From: Deltaproteobacteria bacterium
GTDB taxonomy: Bacteria > Myxococcota_A > Polyangia > Polyangiales > Polyangiaceae
Assembly (NCBI GenBank): GCA_003235365.1
Contig: QJWJ01000316.1
Span: 1-42,131, forward strand
Direction: 5' to 3'
Length of the DNA stretch: 42,131 bases
Made by a program: the position numbers and the translations under genes. Positions 24,589-34,464 of the stretch are shown in pieces. The notes below the pieces were generated by a model. The model was not told the origin of the DNA and did not search any database. It worked only from the letters and a program-made list of their open reading frames with translations. Position 1 is the stretch's first letter. Each line of letters opens with the position of its first letter.

Positions 24589-26157
24589 TCACGCACCGCG
24601 GTCGAGCAAGCGGCCGTGTAGTGCCTCGGCGACGTGGCGCTCGCCCACTCGGGAGGCGTTCTCCAGGTCGGCGACGGTGCGAGCGACGCGCAGCACTTTG
24701 CCGAAGCCGCGCGCGCTGAGGTTCATGCGGTCGGCGGCTCGGGAAAGGAGCTGCCGCGCGGTGCTGGTCAGCTCGAGCACCCGATCGAGATCAGCGGGAC
24801 GCAACTCCGCGTTGCAGTGAGCGGCGGTGATGCCTTCGGTCACGCGACGCCTCTGGACGTCGCGGGCGCGACGCACCCGCGCGCGAACCGTCGCCGAATC
24901 TTCCCCGCGCACGCGTTCGGTCAGGGCGGAGACGGGAACGGGAGGCAGGGCGACGTGCACGTCGAGTCGGTCGAGAAGCGGACCGCTGAGGCGGCTCTTG
25001 TAGCGGTCTCGCTGGGCTTCGCTGCAGCGGCAGCGTGCGCTGGGATGCCCGTAGAAACCACACGGGCAGGGGTTCATCGCTGCGACGAGGACCGGGCGCG
25101 CCGGGAATTGAGCCCGTGCTCGCGCACGTGAAATGTGAACGCTGCCGTCTTCGAGTGGTTGACGCAGTGCTTCGAGGACCGAGCGGCGAAACTCGGCCAG
25201 TTCGTCCAGGAACAGTACGCCGTTGTGGGCCAAGCTGATCTCCCCGGGACGCGGCGTTTCACCACCCCCGATCAGGCCTTGCTCGGTCACGGTGTGGTGG
25301 GGCGCGCGGAAAGGCCGCGTTGCGATGATCCCGTGCTGCGGGTCGACCAAACCGGCGACGCTGTGCACGGCGGTCGTCTCGAGCGCCTCGGCGTAGGTCA
25401 GCTCGGGCAGAATCGTCGGTAGGCGCCTCGCCAGCATGGTCTTGCCTGCGCCGGGTGGACCCACCATCAACAGGTTGTGGCCACCTGCCGCGGCGATCTC
25501 GAGGGCGCGGCGAGCGACTGCTTGACCAGTGACTTCACTGAGATCGACGCAATAGGCATCGAGTTGCGGAGTGAATGCGGTGCGCGGCGCTGCGGACAGG
25601 TTGCCTCGACCGGTCAACGCATCGCAGACCTGTTGCAGGTGATCGGCGATCAGCGGTTGAAACCCATCCACCAGGCCTGCCTCTTTTGCGTTGGCAGCGG
25701 GCAAAATCGCTCGAGTCAATCCACGCAGCTTCGCGCCGCGCAATTGAGGCAGTACTCCACGTACGGGTTGCAGGCGTCCATCGAGGGACAGTTCGCCAAG
25801 CAATACAGTTGCGCGAACGGAGTCGAGGGGGACCTTGCCGATGGCGCCGAGGATCCCGATGGCGATAGCCAGGTCCAACGCCGCGTCGCTCTTGCGCACC
25901 GCTGCGGGCGAGAGATTGATCGTGATGGCGTACTCGTCCAACAACACTCCGAGCCGGGCCAGCGCGCTGGTCACCCGCACGCGTGCCTCGCGAACCGGCG
26001 TCTGGGCCAAGCCGACCATCTGAAAGTACGCAGGCCCCCGCGAACAGCAGACCTCGACGCTGATGGGGGCCGGTTGCAGGCCCAGCAACGTGCTGGCTTC
26101 GATGGCGCAGAGGCCAATCGGCTTTTCGACGACGGATAGGAGCTCGTTCGACGGCAT
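24589..26157 (-). CDS. comM: YifB/ComM-family Mg-chelatase-like AAA+ protein
   Basis: ComM is a hexameric helicase that promotes branch migration when transformed DNA is integrated; many non-competent bacteria also have it. The protein has 522 residues: an N-terminal Lon-S5-like domain (about 1-165; [38 protein letters not shown]), an AAA+ Mg-chelatase domain (about 185-400; [38 protein letters not shown]), a Cys cluster ([13 protein letters not shown]) and the C-terminal lid domain. The start is ATG 26157 or 26172; both give the right N-terminus. Its neighbour recA acts on the same substrate class. Confidence 0.93.
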   Translation of the reverse strand: MPSNELLSVVEKPIGLCAIEASTLLGLQPAPISVEVCCSRGPAYFQMVGLAQTPVREARVRVTSALARLGVLLDEYAITINLSPAAVRKSDAALDLAIAIGILGAIGKVPLDSVRATVLLGELSLDGRLQPVRGVLPQLRGAKLRGLTRAILPAANAKEAGLVDGFQPLIADHLQQVCDALTGRGNLSAAPRTAFTPQLDAYCVDLSEVTGQAVARRALEIAAAGGHNLLMVGPPGAGKTMLARRLPTILPELTYAEALETTAVHSVAGLVDPQHGIIATRPFRAPHHTVTEQGLIGGGETPRPGEISLAHNGVLFLDELAEFRRSVLEALRQPLEDGSVHISRARARAQFPARPVLVAAMNPCPCGFYGHPSARCRCSEAQRDRYKSRLSGPLLDRLDVHVALPPVPVSALTERVRGEDSATVRARVRRARDVQRRRVTEGITAAHCNAELRPADLDRVLELTSTARQLLSRAADRMNLSARGFGKVLRVARTVADLENASRVGERHVAEALHGRLLDRGA

Positions 26158-26637
26158 CGCCTTTGCCCCCATTGCGAATGGCGTGCCGACCCCGACCGAA
26201 CAGCAATCGAGCCTCGGTTGCAGTGCGGGAGCCAGCGCGGGTCCCCGCGCAGCTGACACTTGCCGGGCAACGGACGGCACCTGCCGACGGTGCGCACCGG
26301 GGATTCGCCCTCCGGCGATGAGTTCACCGAGCCAACAACCTCGACGCGACACACCCATGGGCTGTACAGCCGCGATGGTTACATCTGGCAGCCCGGGGTG
26401 AAGGGCTCCCGTCGCGGGACGCGGCGGGGCGCGGGCATCGGCGTTGTCGGCTCGGGCCTCACTGCAGCAGTATTCTCAGCCCTCACTTTCCAGCATCCAC
26501 CTGTGGGATCGGGGCCGAGATCGGCGACTTCTACGCCGAGACGCTGCCAGACCCGCAACTCGAGGGCGGTGCCACCGCCTGTCCGGTCTGCGGCGCGGAT
26601 GCTCAGTTCCGCTTGCTCGCGAGTCGCGCACGCTCAT
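26158..26637. other. Intergenic stretch with one coding-like fragment
   Basis: Between comM and the GT-C gene I see no complete gene. On the plus strand, bases 26502-26640 read in one frame as a coding-like fragment (IGAEIGDFYAETLPDPQLEG followed by a CPVCG motif) with high third-position GC, but it has no start codon and runs antisense into the next gene. It may be a gene remnant. Confidence 0.3.
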
Positions 26638-28089
26638 TCAGCGCGTGGCAACGCGTTCGGACAATCGCGACAAGATCAGATACGCTTGATCGCTGCCGCG
26701 CAGTGGCACGGTGCGAATCGGCACGAACCGTTCTGCGCCGTCGAGCTGGGTCACGCGCTGTTCGACCTGTCTACTGAACCGCAGCGAACGCCACGTCCCT
26801 CCTGGTGGCTCCCACGGCTGTTCGCTGGCAGCTGCCAACAACAACACCAGCGTGTCGACGTTGCGCCGCAGGAGCAGATCTTTGGGTAGCTTCTTGCTGG
26901 TGTGACCCCCCGGCAACGACGCAATCCGCCGATCCGTCACGCCGGCAAAGTCGACCACCTCGAAGGGATCCGCCGCGCTGACCCAGCCCACGTCGAGCGT
27001 GCCCACGGTGCGTCCGACGAGCAGATCGCTCGACTCCAGAAGCAGTGTGCGCCGCGACTCCAGCACTCCACGTGCGCTCGTCAACTTGCCGCCGATGAGC
27101 AACGCACAGGCTGCCGCGGCGAGGGCCAGTTTTCCGCGTGCCCACCAGCGAGGTTCGACGGCGAGCAATTGTGGCGCGACCCACGCGCAGCAGGGCAAGA
27201 CCGGCACGAACAATCGAAACAGGGCCATCCAATCACCGCCCGCGACGGTGACCGCACCAACGTGAGCAACAATGGCGACGCTGTGCGCTCGGGCGGTGGG
27301 AGTGATGCGAGCGAACGCCCGAGCCCCGAGCAGCAACAGCGGCACGCCGCACAGCACCGTGCCGCCGATCCCGTAGCGTAGTCCGTGCTCGAAGTCCGAG
27401 GGCTTGGCGAGTACGGCAAGCGGTGCTGGTTGCCCGAAAAGCCACGCACGCAGCAACGCAACCGCGAGCGCACCGGACATGGCCATCAACACTCCGAGTG
27501 CTCGGCGCCTAGGTGTGGGGTGGGGGCTTGCCATCGCCAGACAGAACGCCCAGGGGAGCAACTCTGGGCGAAGCGCTGCGGCGAGGCTCGCGCTGATGAA
27601 CCCGAGGCGTCCGCCGAGCAGCGACATGGTGGCCAGCAGGGTGACGAGCGGCGTTTCCATTCCTGACGAGGCCCACGCGCCGAGTGGTAAACACGCCGCC
27701 ACTACGCACGCGGTGGGGAGTGATTGCCAGAACCCGACCCGAGCGCGGATCCACGCCCAGCCCAGCACCGTTGCGGTGGCGAAGTGACAAGCGACACCGA
27801 GCCACCGAGCGGCGAGCAAGGTCGTCCAGCTTGTATCGAACGCCAGCGGCATCAGCAACGGGGCCCAGCCCAAGGGTGTGACGCAGTCCACGACGTCGCC
27901 TGCCGGGTTGAAGCGGTAACCAAACCCACGGGCGAGGTTGTGCGCGACCTTGGTCGAAATCAGGGCATCGTCGACGGTGAAGCCCCAGGCGCCGACGAGG
28001 CTGATCGTTGCTGCGAGCCAGCACGTTGCCAGCACCGGCCACTTCGAAGCATCGTCACGAGCCATGGAGGCCGTGATGATAGTCGGCAT
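26638..28089 (-). CDS. Polytopic membrane protein, GT-C glycosyltransferase-like
   Basis: Protein of 483 residues with about ten hydrophobic helices over residues 15-355 and a soluble C-terminal part (about 360-483). Just after the first helix it has DDALISTKVAHNLARGFGYRFNPAGDVVDCVTPLGW. This matches the DD-A-I-S-x-x-A-x-N-L-x-x-G-x-G pattern of lipid-linked-sugar GT-C transferases (mannosyl/arabinosyl-transferase-like), whose acidic pair is catalytic. The acceptor and sugar are unknown. The ATG at 28089 is preceded by AGGA at good spacing; ATG 28065 is the alternative. It is divergent from the RNA methyltransferase gene. Confidence 0.7.
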   Translation of the reverse strand: MPTIITASMARDDASKWPVLATCWLAATISLVGAWGFTVDDALISTKVAHNLARGFGYRFNPAGDVVDCVTPLGWAPLLMPLAFDTSWTTLLAARWLGVACHFATATVLGWAWIRARVGFWQSLPTACVVAACLPLGAWASSGMETPLVTLLATMSLLGGRLGFISASLAAALRPELLPWAFCLAMASPHPTPRRRALGVLMAMSGALAVALLRAWLFGQPAPLAVLAKPSDFEHGLRYGIGGTVLCGVPLLLLGARAFARITPTARAHSVAIVAHVGAVTVAGGDWMALFRLFVPVLPCCAWVAPQLLAVEPRWWARGKLALAAAACALLIGGKLTSARGVLESRRTLLLESSDLLVGRTVGTLDVGWVSAADPFEVVDFAGVTDRRIASLPGGHTSKKLPKDLLLRRNVDTLVLLLAAASEQPWEPPGGTWRSLRFSRQVEQRVTQLDGAERFVPIRTVPLRGSDQAYLILSRLSERVATR

Positions 28090-28178
28090 CGCGCGGGGTC
28101 CTACTCAAATCCAGCGCTGACAGGCTGCTCGGCGCGTTGGCTCTTGTTCGCGCGTTGCCGACCTGGTTGAGTGGCCGC

Positions 28179-29330
28179 GTGACGAGTCTTCCAACGAGTT
28201 CCCCTCGACGTGCCGTGGGGGTCCCCAGTCAGCAGAGCATTTCGCGGGGACTCGAGCTGCACTGCCGCGTGGCAGAGCGCTGTGGGGGGTGTCCGCGCAT
28301 TTCCGTGCCGCGTGAGCTGCAGCGTCGCGAAAAGCAAGACGAGCTGTGGTCGTTGTTGGAGCAAGTCGGAGTCGACGTGGACGGCTTGCGGGGGTCGGTG
28401 GTCGGCGACGACCCTTGGTGTTGGGTGGCGAGCCCACAGGGATACCGAAATCGCATACGCCTGCGGCTCGATGACGGCGTGCCGCGCTTCTTCAATCCCA
28501 ACAAGGATCTTCGCTGCCCGGTGCTCGAGCCCAGCCTGCGCCAGTGGTTGGAGCAATTCGTGGTCTGGTGTTCGACGGAGCGCGACGTGCTGGTTCACTG
28601 CAAGCATGCTGAGCTGCGGGGGCGAGATCTCGACGGCCAACGCGCCGTCATGTTCGCGCCAATGCCGGACCGCAGCGTCGACTGGACTGCGGCATCCGAG
28701 CACATCCGAGCGAGCTTGCCCGATGGCGTACTCGGCTGGATCCAGGGGGCTGGCACGCCGCCGCTGCAGCGCGTAGCGCTGGTTCCGAACGTGTTTGCCT
28801 ACGTCCCCGTGGGGTCTTTTCGCCAGGTGAACAGTCCGCTGAACGCGGCGCTGATTGACAGGGTGACGGCGTACGTCGTCGAGCGAGGTTACACGACCTT
28901 CATCGACGTGTTCTGTGGTTCGGGAAACTTCAGCTTGCCGTTGTTGGTCGCCGGCTGTCGTGGTGTCGGCGTCGAGAGCGACGCCGAGGCGATCTCCGCG
29001 CTACGCCGGGCGGCGCTGGACCAGGGGGTCGATGGGAGTGGCTTCTGCGCCGACGACGCGGCGAATGCGGCCGCGCGCTGGTTGGCTCTGGGCCCGCGCC
29101 CGGACGTGATCATCGTCGATCCCCCTCGCGCCGGGGCCAAGGCAACGCTGGAAACCCTGCTCGACCTGGCACCCCGTGCCCTGGTCTTGGTGTCGTGCAA
29201 CGCGCGCTCATTTGCAAACGACCTGTGTCGTGCCCGTGGGCGCGGCTTCACGCTCGAGCGGTTGTTTCTCGGGGACATGTTCCCTCACACCGACCATTTC
29301 GAGATCGTGGCAATGCTGCGCGCCCGCTGA
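28179..29330 (+). CDS. RNA m5U methyltransferase (TrmA/RlmCD family)
   Basis: Methylates C5 of a uridine in 23S rRNA or tRNA using S-adenosylmethionine. An N-terminal four-cysteine iron-sulfur motif (LHC-x5-C-GG-C, with the fourth Cys in LRCPV) fits the RlmC/RlmD type. The catalytic domain shows FRQVNSPLN, the SAM loop DVFCGSGNFSLPL, IIVDPPRAGAK, the nucleophile Cys in LVSCNARSFANDL and the general base Glu in DHFEIVAML. The TRAM domain seen in RlmD is missing. The start is uncertain: GTG 28179 is chosen, with TTG 28137 and GTG 28215 as alternatives. A hairpin terminator follows. Confidence 0.85.
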   Translation: MTSLPTSSPRRAVGVPSQQSISRGLELHCRVAERCGGCPRISVPRELQRREKQDELWSLLEQVGVDVDGLRGSVVGDDPWCWVASPQGYRNRIRLRLDDGVPRFFNPNKDLRCPVLEPSLRQWLEQFVVWCSTERDVLVHCKHAELRGRDLDGQRAVMFAPMPDRSVDWTAASEHIRASLPDGVLGWIQGAGTPPLQRVALVPNVFAYVPVGSFRQVNSPLNAALIDRVTAYVVERGYTTFIDVFCGSGNFSLPLLVAGCRGVGVESDAEAISALRRAALDQGVDGSGFCADDAANAAARWLALGPRPDVIIVDPPRAGAKATLETLLDLAPRALVLVSCNARSFANDLCRARGRGFTLERLFLGDMFPHTDHFEIVAMLRAR

Positions 29331-29350
29331 GCGGTTCGGTTCGCACACAT

Positions 29351-29371
29351 CGGGGCACCGTCGCCCCGTTT
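29351..29371 (+). terminator. Hairpin plus T-run after the RNA methyltransferase gene
   Basis: CGGGGC (29351-29356), a six-base loop and GCCCCG (29363-29368) form a perfect GC stem followed by TTT, 21 bases after the stop codon. This is a normal factor-independent terminator shape. Confidence 0.55.
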
Positions 29372-29480
29372 CCCGCACCGTCTGAACGTGCGCTCGGGTG
29401 ACGATGAGGCGCAGCGATCGGCGTCCAGCGACGTCGGGGCGGCGACGACGAGCGGCGGGGGTTCGCGCCAAGGGAGTTTG

Positions 29481-31061
29481 GTGTACAGTGCCGACATGGG
29501 TGAGTCGTCTCCCAGCATTCTGCGGCGCTGGTTGTGGCAAATTGGTGGCCTGTCGGCACTGTCGCTGTCGTTGTTTGGCGTGCTGTACTGGTGGGACTTG
29601 CGTGAGTCGCCGCTGCCGCTGTGGGCTCACTACACCGCGTTCGATTCGGGGTCGATTACTGACGCGACGAGTTCACTTGCCGGACTGATAGCGGCAGTGT
29701 TCGGTATCGTCATCACCGTCGTGAGCATCATCGTGCAGCTGTCTGCAGATCGCTTCACCGGTGTGACGCGTATGTTCTTTTCCGATCGGCTGAACTTGAC
29801 GGTGCTCACGTTCTACATCGTCGTGTGCGTGTTCGGGGTGTGGTTGAGCCCGTCGTTGCACTCGGAGCACGTTCCGCGTGCTGCGCTCGTGGCCATGCTG
29901 GGTTTCAGTACCGTCGGTCTCGCGATGATGGCCCCCTACTTCGGCTACGTGTTCTGGTTTCTCGAGCCGATGAACATCATATCGCGGATCCGAAGCCGTG
30001 CCTTGAGCGCCGTTCGAAGTGCGGCTCATCGCGACCACGGCCGATTTCAGAGTGCCCAAGCCGACGTCTTGTCTGCCATGGAAGAGTTGACGGACATCTC
30101 CAGTAACTCGATTTCCGGTAAAGACAAGATCATCGCGAGTGGCGCGGTGGACGCATTGAAAGACTTCGCGTTGGACTACGTCGCGCGCAAGAGTTCGAGC
30201 AACGTCGCGTGGTTCGCCATTGGGCCGCAGATCAAGAACAACCCCGACTTCGTGGCGATGGACCCAGAGTCCCTGCACGAACTCGAGCAGCGCCAGACTT
30301 GGGTCGAGTGGAAGATCATGCGTCAGTACCTCGGGATCTACAACGAGGCATTGGCCACCATGAGGGACATCAACTACCTCATCGCGATTGACACTCGCTA
30401 CATCGGTGAAGCGGCTCTGGCGCAGAAGGATTCCGAGTTGCTGCGGCTCGTGTATCGCTACATGAACTCCTATCTGCGGGCGACGCTCAACGCCAAAGAC
30501 GTACGCACTGCCTACAACGTGCTCAACCAGTATCGGCTGCTGGTGGAGGCAATGCTCAAGGGGGGCGCGCCCGACACCGCGCTGGAGGGCCTCGGCTACA
30601 TGAAGTACTACGGCCACGTCAGTTTCGACCAGCAATTGCCGTTCATCACGGAGACGGTCGCCTACGATGTGTCGACTCTCTGCGAGCTCGCACATGGCCT
30701 CGGGCTCGAGCAGGAAGACGACATGCTGAACGAGTTTCTGGACCTGGACCGACCGCTACCCGTGCGTGCGCAGGAGAAAGGCCTGTTGGGTGTGCGCAAG
30801 GCGCAAGTCAAGCTCGCGTGTTTCTATCTCGCCAACGGCGACGAGCGCCGCGCCCAGAAGATTGCCATCGACATGAAGGACGAACCCTACGAACGGATGG
30901 TCACCATTCGGCACCAGCTCGAGACGGTGCGCAGCAAGGATTTCTGGGAGATCATCGATCGCGGTCGCAACTTCGAGTACATGCCCGAGGAGCAGCGGTC
31001 ACAGCTGGAAGTGTTCTATCGGTGGATACCCGAGCCGCGGCACAGCGTTCGCCAAGCGTGA
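29481..31061 (+). CDS. DUF2254 membrane protein
   Basis: Protein of 526 residues. About four membrane helices lie in the first 155 residues (for example LIAAVFGIVITVVSIIVQL, LTFYIVVCVFGVWL, GFSTVGLAMMAPYFGYVFWF), followed by a large soluble, mostly helical domain. The sequence SLAGLIAAVFGIVITVVSIIVQLSADRFTG...MFF is the DUF2254 signature. Function is unknown. Start: AGGGAG (29471-29476) lies four bases before GTG 29481, while ATG 29496 has no ribosome binding site at normal distance; either is possible. It converges on the HAD gene. Confidence 0.82.
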   Translation: MYSADMGESSPSILRRWLWQIGGLSALSLSLFGVLYWWDLRESPLPLWAHYTAFDSGSITDATSSLAGLIAAVFGIVITVVSIIVQLSADRFTGVTRMFFSDRLNLTVLTFYIVVCVFGVWLSPSLHSEHVPRAALVAMLGFSTVGLAMMAPYFGYVFWFLEPMNIISRIRSRALSAVRSAAHRDHGRFQSAQADVLSAMEELTDISSNSISGKDKIIASGAVDALKDFALDYVARKSSSNVAWFAIGPQIKNNPDFVAMDPESLHELEQRQTWVEWKIMRQYLGIYNEALATMRDINYLIAIDTRYIGEAALAQKDSELLRLVYRYMNSYLRATLNAKDVRTAYNVLNQYRLLVEAMLKGGAPDTALEGLGYMKYYGHVSFDQQLPFITETVAYDVSTLCELAHGLGLEQEDDMLNEFLDLDRPLPVRAQEKGLLGVRKAQVKLACFYLANGDERRAQKIAIDMKDEPYERMVTIRHQLETVRSKDFWEIIDRGRNFEYMPEEQRSQLEVFYRWIPEPRHSVRQA

Positions 31062-31125
31062 CCCTGCAACCCCGGCGTCGTGGAAGTCACCGTGCCGTGC
31101 TCACGACATCGCAACGAATGCGCCG

Positions 31126-31782
31126 TCACCACCCGAGGACGGTCAGGTTCAGCTCACTGTAAGCATCGACGACGAGGTCGGCGTGGGCCAGGTGTTCACG
31201 ATCGATCTCCGGTGCGCGCAGAGCAATCACTTGCATGGCCGCGTTGCGGGCCGCCGTGACTCCAGAGGGCGAATCCTCGAATACGACGCAATCCTCTGGC
31301 GCCACCCCGAGTTTGCTCGCGGCGGCGAGAAAGATGTCTGGTGCCGGTTTGCGACGTTCCACTTCATCTCCGCAGACCTTGGGTTCGATCTGTTGGAGCC
31401 ACGGGTGGCGCGCCCACTTGACTTCGCCGAGTGCGCGGACGCTGCTCGTTCCGACTGCGAAGGGCATGCCCGCGGCGCGCAAGGTCGCGACCCACGCCTC
31501 GACGCCGTCGATCGCTGGAACGTTGGCAAACAACCGTTCGAGGATCGCGCCGCGCTCCTTCAAGTACTGCTCTGGCGTCAGTGGGATTTGTAGCGTCTCG
31601 ACGACCAGCTGCGCCCCTTTCAGTGCGTCGCCGCCCATGATTTGCCTTTTGAGGGAGACGTCGAAGTTCTTGCCGTAGCGGCTCACGACCGCCTGCGCGG
31701 CGTCGCTGTACAGTGGTTCGGTGTCGAGGAGCACACCGTCGAGATCGAAGATTGCAGCCTTGGGAACCCGGGGCAATTTCAT
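31126..31782 (-). CDS. HAD-superfamily phosphatase / beta-phosphoglucomutase-like
   Basis: Protein of 218 residues, cytoplasmic. HAD motif I is FDLDGVLLD (nucleophile D13, acid/base D15), motif II is VGTSS (S113/S114), motif III is K145 in RRKPAPDIF, and motif IV is FEDSPSG (E169, D170). A helical cap lies between motifs I and II, as in beta-phosphoglucomutase and related sugar-phosphate phosphatases. The substrate cannot be told. The ATG at 31782 is the only sensible start. Confidence 0.9.
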   Translation of the reverse strand: MKLPRVPKAAIFDLDGVLLDTEPLYSDAAQAVVSRYGKNFDVSLKRQIMGGDALKGAQLVVETLQIPLTPEQYLKERGAILERLFANVPAIDGVEAWVATLRAAGMPFAVGTSSVRALGEVKWARHPWLQQIEPKVCGDEVERRKPAPDIFLAAASKLGVAPEDCVVFEDSPSGVTAARNAAMQVIALRAPEIDREHLAHADLVVDAYSELNLTVLGW

Positions 31783-31868
31783 GGGGGCTTCTAAAGCAGA
31801 AAGCCACGCTGAGCGCCAGTCTCCCTTCGACGCCCTGGCCCTGCAGCGCTTCGCTGCGCGCGATCGAA

Positions 31869-32219
31869 TCAGCTTTCGAGCTCTTGGAGTAGGGCGTCGA
31901 GCAGCACTTCGTCGCGGCGCACGACCGCTGCGTGCAGAAGTCGGGCACGACGGTCCGTCTTCGGCAGCCGCTCCAGGTGCGCGCGTGCGACCCGGACCTT
32001 CTCGCGGATCCGCTCGCTCTTTCGCACGACCACCGAGTCGTGGGTGTCGTCGTCGCTACGTTGGTCCAGATCCACGAGCGTTTCGCCCGTATCGTCCGGG
32101 TGCGCGTTGACGGAGACCTCGCCGCTGGCATCGGAAGTGGCGATCTGCGCATCGTCTGCCTGTCCGATCGCTTCGGGGAGTTGCCCCCGCGGCGTGTTGA
32201 TGTCCGAGGAATGAGTCAC
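31869..32219 (-). CDS. Small acidic hypothetical protein
   Basis: Protein of 116 residues from a GTG at 32219. The first 65 residues are acidic and disordered (Asp/Thr/Ser-rich); the last 45 form a charged helical hairpin (REKVRVARAHLERLPKTDRR, LLHAAVVRRDEVLLDALLQEL). No family is recognised. It precedes the HAD gene on the same strand by 86 bases. No strong ribosome binding site is visible. Confidence 0.5.
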   Translation of the reverse strand: MTHSSDINTPRGQLPEAIGQADDAQIATSDASGEVSVNAHPDDTGETLVDLDQRSDDDTHDSVVVRKSERIREKVRVARAHLERLPKTDRRARLLHAAVVRRDEVLLDALLQELES

Positions 32220-32889
32220 TTCGATGCCTGCCCAATTACGCTAGCAGATGGCGCAAGTCTGGGAAGGCACCGACGTCGAACGGTAGAGCCACGAAGAATC
32301 GTCGAGCCACCCCAGCACCACCTGATGGCTTTCTCGCACAACGCGGGGCGGTTGGCGAGTATTGCGGTGCAGGCGTCGCGATTGGGGGCAGGTTCGCGGA
32401 GCGTCGAGGATTCACATGGGATACGCCTAGTTCAGGCTATGACCAAGACGAGGCATGGCGTATTCGGCGGGCATCGGCCGGCTCTGCAAAAATAGCTCGG
32501 TCTTTCTACTCATTTGAAATCCTTTGGAATATCCAGGGCCGTACTAGCATTCGCTGGCTCTCGTGCCGCCCAGAGGTCGCGGTCGACCCGGGGCGTTGGC
32601 TGCGCTGCTGCCAGCCAGTCGTTGGTTGCGCAGCGTGCCAAACATGGACATCCCCCGCGGTGACCGTTCTGCCATGGAACGAGCGCGATCTCGCAGCGAC
32701 ATCCCAGTGGCTCCCGGCTCTCGACTCCCCAGCGCGCGGAGATCGCCGGCCAAATCGAGGCTCGCCATGCCCGTTCGATGGGGTGTCAACGCTTCCGTTG
32801 GCCGTTGCAGAGATCTTTGCTAACTCAGGTGCGTTACGCTTCGAGGCGACCCGAGCGGGCCGCGCCGGGATTTGGAGGATGAGCCGACC
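32220..32889. other. Long intergenic region with an AT-richer core
   Basis: I see no supported gene in these 670 bases. The stretch around 32485-32550 is clearly AT-richer than its surroundings, as expected for promoters. One plus-strand frame is open throughout and ends in an ATGA overlap with the next gene, but it has no start before GTG 32660 and looks Trp/Cys-rich like an antisense frame. Confidence 0.35.
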
Positions 32890-33288
32890 ATGATCGTTGT
32901 GACCAATCGCATCGCAGTATCGGAGGGATTCGAGGAGGATTTCGAAGACCGCTTCTCCAAGCGTCGGCATCTGGTCGACCAATCTCCCGGATTCGTGCGC
33001 AACGAGGTTCACCGACCGCGACCAAAGAAGTTCTCGCACGAAGTCGGGGCGTTCGTCGACGACCCGGAGGCGGAGGGCTACTACGAAGTCAAGACTTGGT
33101 GGCGTAGCTTCGAGGACTTCGAGGCATGGACGAAAAGCCCTGCCTTTGCCGAGGCCCACAAGAATCGGCCCCCCAAGGAGATGTTTCGTGGACCCAACAG
33201 CCTGGAGGTGCACGAGGTGTTTCTTTCTTCCGACCTCGACAACGATGGCGCGGCGCCCGGTGACGGGCACACCGACGACGAGGAGTAA
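32890..33288 (+). CDS. IsdG/ABM-family heme monooxygenase-like protein
   Basis: Protein of 132 residues, an antibiotic-biosynthesis-monooxygenase ferredoxin-like fold. The IsdG-type catalytic triad appears present: N6 (VVTNRIAV), W70 or W71 (VKTWWRS) and H90 (FAEAHKNRP). LVDQSPGFVRNEV, FEDFEAWTKSPAF and NSLEVHEV complete the pattern. Relatives break heme open to release iron. The acidic C-terminal tail (DLDNDGAAPGDGHTDDEE) is extra. The start ATG 32890 has GGAGG 11 bases upstream. Heme as the substrate is inference from the triad. Confidence 0.82.
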   Translation: MIVVTNRIAVSEGFEEDFEDRFSKRRHLVDQSPGFVRNEVHRPRPKKFSHEVGAFVDDPEAEGYYEVKTWWRSFEDFEAWTKSPAFAEAHKNRPPKEMFRGPNSLEVHEVFLSSDLDNDGAAPGDGHTDDEE

Positions 33289-33305
33289 GAGCGATTTCCG
33301 AACGG

Positions 33306-34412
33306 TTGAGCCTTCTGCCCGGGTCGTCTTCACCGACAGGTACGCGGGTGCTGCTCACGGGGGCTGCGCTCGTCATCCTGTTGGCAGGGATGAAGGCGGC
33401 CGAAGAATTGTTGGTTCCGCTGGTCTTCGCCGGCTTCTTGACGGTGCTGACCGCGCCCGCGGTGATGTGGCTCCAAAGTCGCCGCTGGCCTTCTTGGCTT
33501 GCGGTCAGCGTCGTTCTGCTGACGGTGATCGTCGTCTTGGTGGGGCTTGGAACGGCATTTGGTAGCTCGGTCAACGGCTTTGTCGCGGCCGTGCCTCGCT
33601 ATCAGGACCGGCTCAACACGGCATTGGGCGAGTACACGCGGGTTCTCGAGGGCTATGGGATCGCCGTTTCTGCGGACAACCTTCGCAAGATGGTCAATCC
33701 CGGCGCGGCGATGAGCATCGCCGCACAGCTCGTCAGTCAATTGGCGTCGCTCTTGTCGGACACTGCGCTAATCATCCTCACCCTCGGTTTCAGTCTGCTC
33801 GAGGTCGCGAGCATTCCACGCAAACTGCGTCGCGCCATCGGCGATCCGCAGGCTGATCTGAGTCGGTTTTCGCGTCTGGTGACCGAGGTCAAGCGCTACG
33901 TCGTGATGAAGACCTATCTGAGCGTTGCGACGGGCCTGGTTCTGGGGCTGCTGCTGGCGTTGATGGGCGTGGACTTCCCAGTGTTGTGGGGGCTGATCGC
34001 CTTCTTGCTCAACTACATTCCGAACATCGGATCCATCGTCGCTGCAGTACCGCCGGTGTTGTTGGCTCTGGTTCAGTTCGGCTTTGGCAGCGCGCTGGCC
34101 GTCGCGGCCGCGTACGTCGGCGTCAACACGATCATCGGCAACATCATCGAGCCTCGCCTGCTCGGCAGGAAGCTCGGTTTGTCGACGCTGATCGTGTTTC
34201 TGTCGTTGGTGTTTTGGGGGTGGTTGTGGGGACCGATGGGTATGCTGTTGAGCGTCCCACTGACGATGATTGTGAAGATCTTGCTCGAGTCGAGCGACCA
34301 GTTCAGCTCGGTGGCGGTGCTGATGGATCAGCCGCCGGTTTCCCAACGCGCCACGATGACTCCGTTTCCGATGCCCGTCAGCGACGTGGACGAGACCCCC
34401 GGCCCACGTTGA
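33306..34412 (+). CDS. AI-2E family (PerM/UPF0118) transporter
   Basis: Inner-membrane protein of 368 residues with about eight hydrophobic segments. Family landmarks include LLVPLVFAGFLTVLTAPAVMWL near the start, a polar extracytoplasmic region (about 85-140), then YLSVATGLVLGLLLALMGVDFPVLWGLIAFLLNYIPNIGSIVAAVPPVLLALVQ and GRKLGLSTLIVFLSLVFWGWLWGPMGMLLSVPLT. Members export autoinducer-2, ions or unknown substrates; the substrate cannot be predicted. The TTG at 33306 is the only start that keeps the first helix and is 18 bases after the previous stop, suggesting one transcript. Confidence 0.87.
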   Translation: MSLLPGSSSPTGTRVLLTGAALVILLAGMKAAEELLVPLVFAGFLTVLTAPAVMWLQSRRWPSWLAVSVVLLTVIVVLVGLGTAFGSSVNGFVAAVPRYQDRLNTALGEYTRVLEGYGIAVSADNLRKMVNPGAAMSIAAQLVSQLASLLSDTALIILTLGFSLLEVASIPRKLRRAIGDPQADLSRFSRLVTEVKRYVVMKTYLSVATGLVLGLLLALMGVDFPVLWGLIAFLLNYIPNIGSIVAAVPPVLLALVQFGFGSALAVAAAYVGVNTIIGNIIEPRLLGRKLGLSTLIVFLSLVFWGWLWGPMGMLLSVPLTMIVKILLESSDQFSSVAVLMDQPPVSQRATMTPFPMPVSDVDETPGPR

Positions 34413-34464
34413 AACGTCGCTGAAGACCGACGCTTGCCCTGAGGCGTACCGAGACGAACGGACG

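Noticed and set aside
32220..32893. Plus-strand frame open for about 670 bases, ending in an ATGA overlap with the IsdG-like gene
   Set aside because: It has no start codon before GTG 32660, a Trp/Cys/Arg-rich composition typical of non-coding frames in GC-rich DNA, and covers an AT-rich promoter-like core.
32506..33333. 275-residue minus-strand open frame
   Set aside because: It is antisense to the IsdG-like gene, whose catalytic triad and family motifs are clear.
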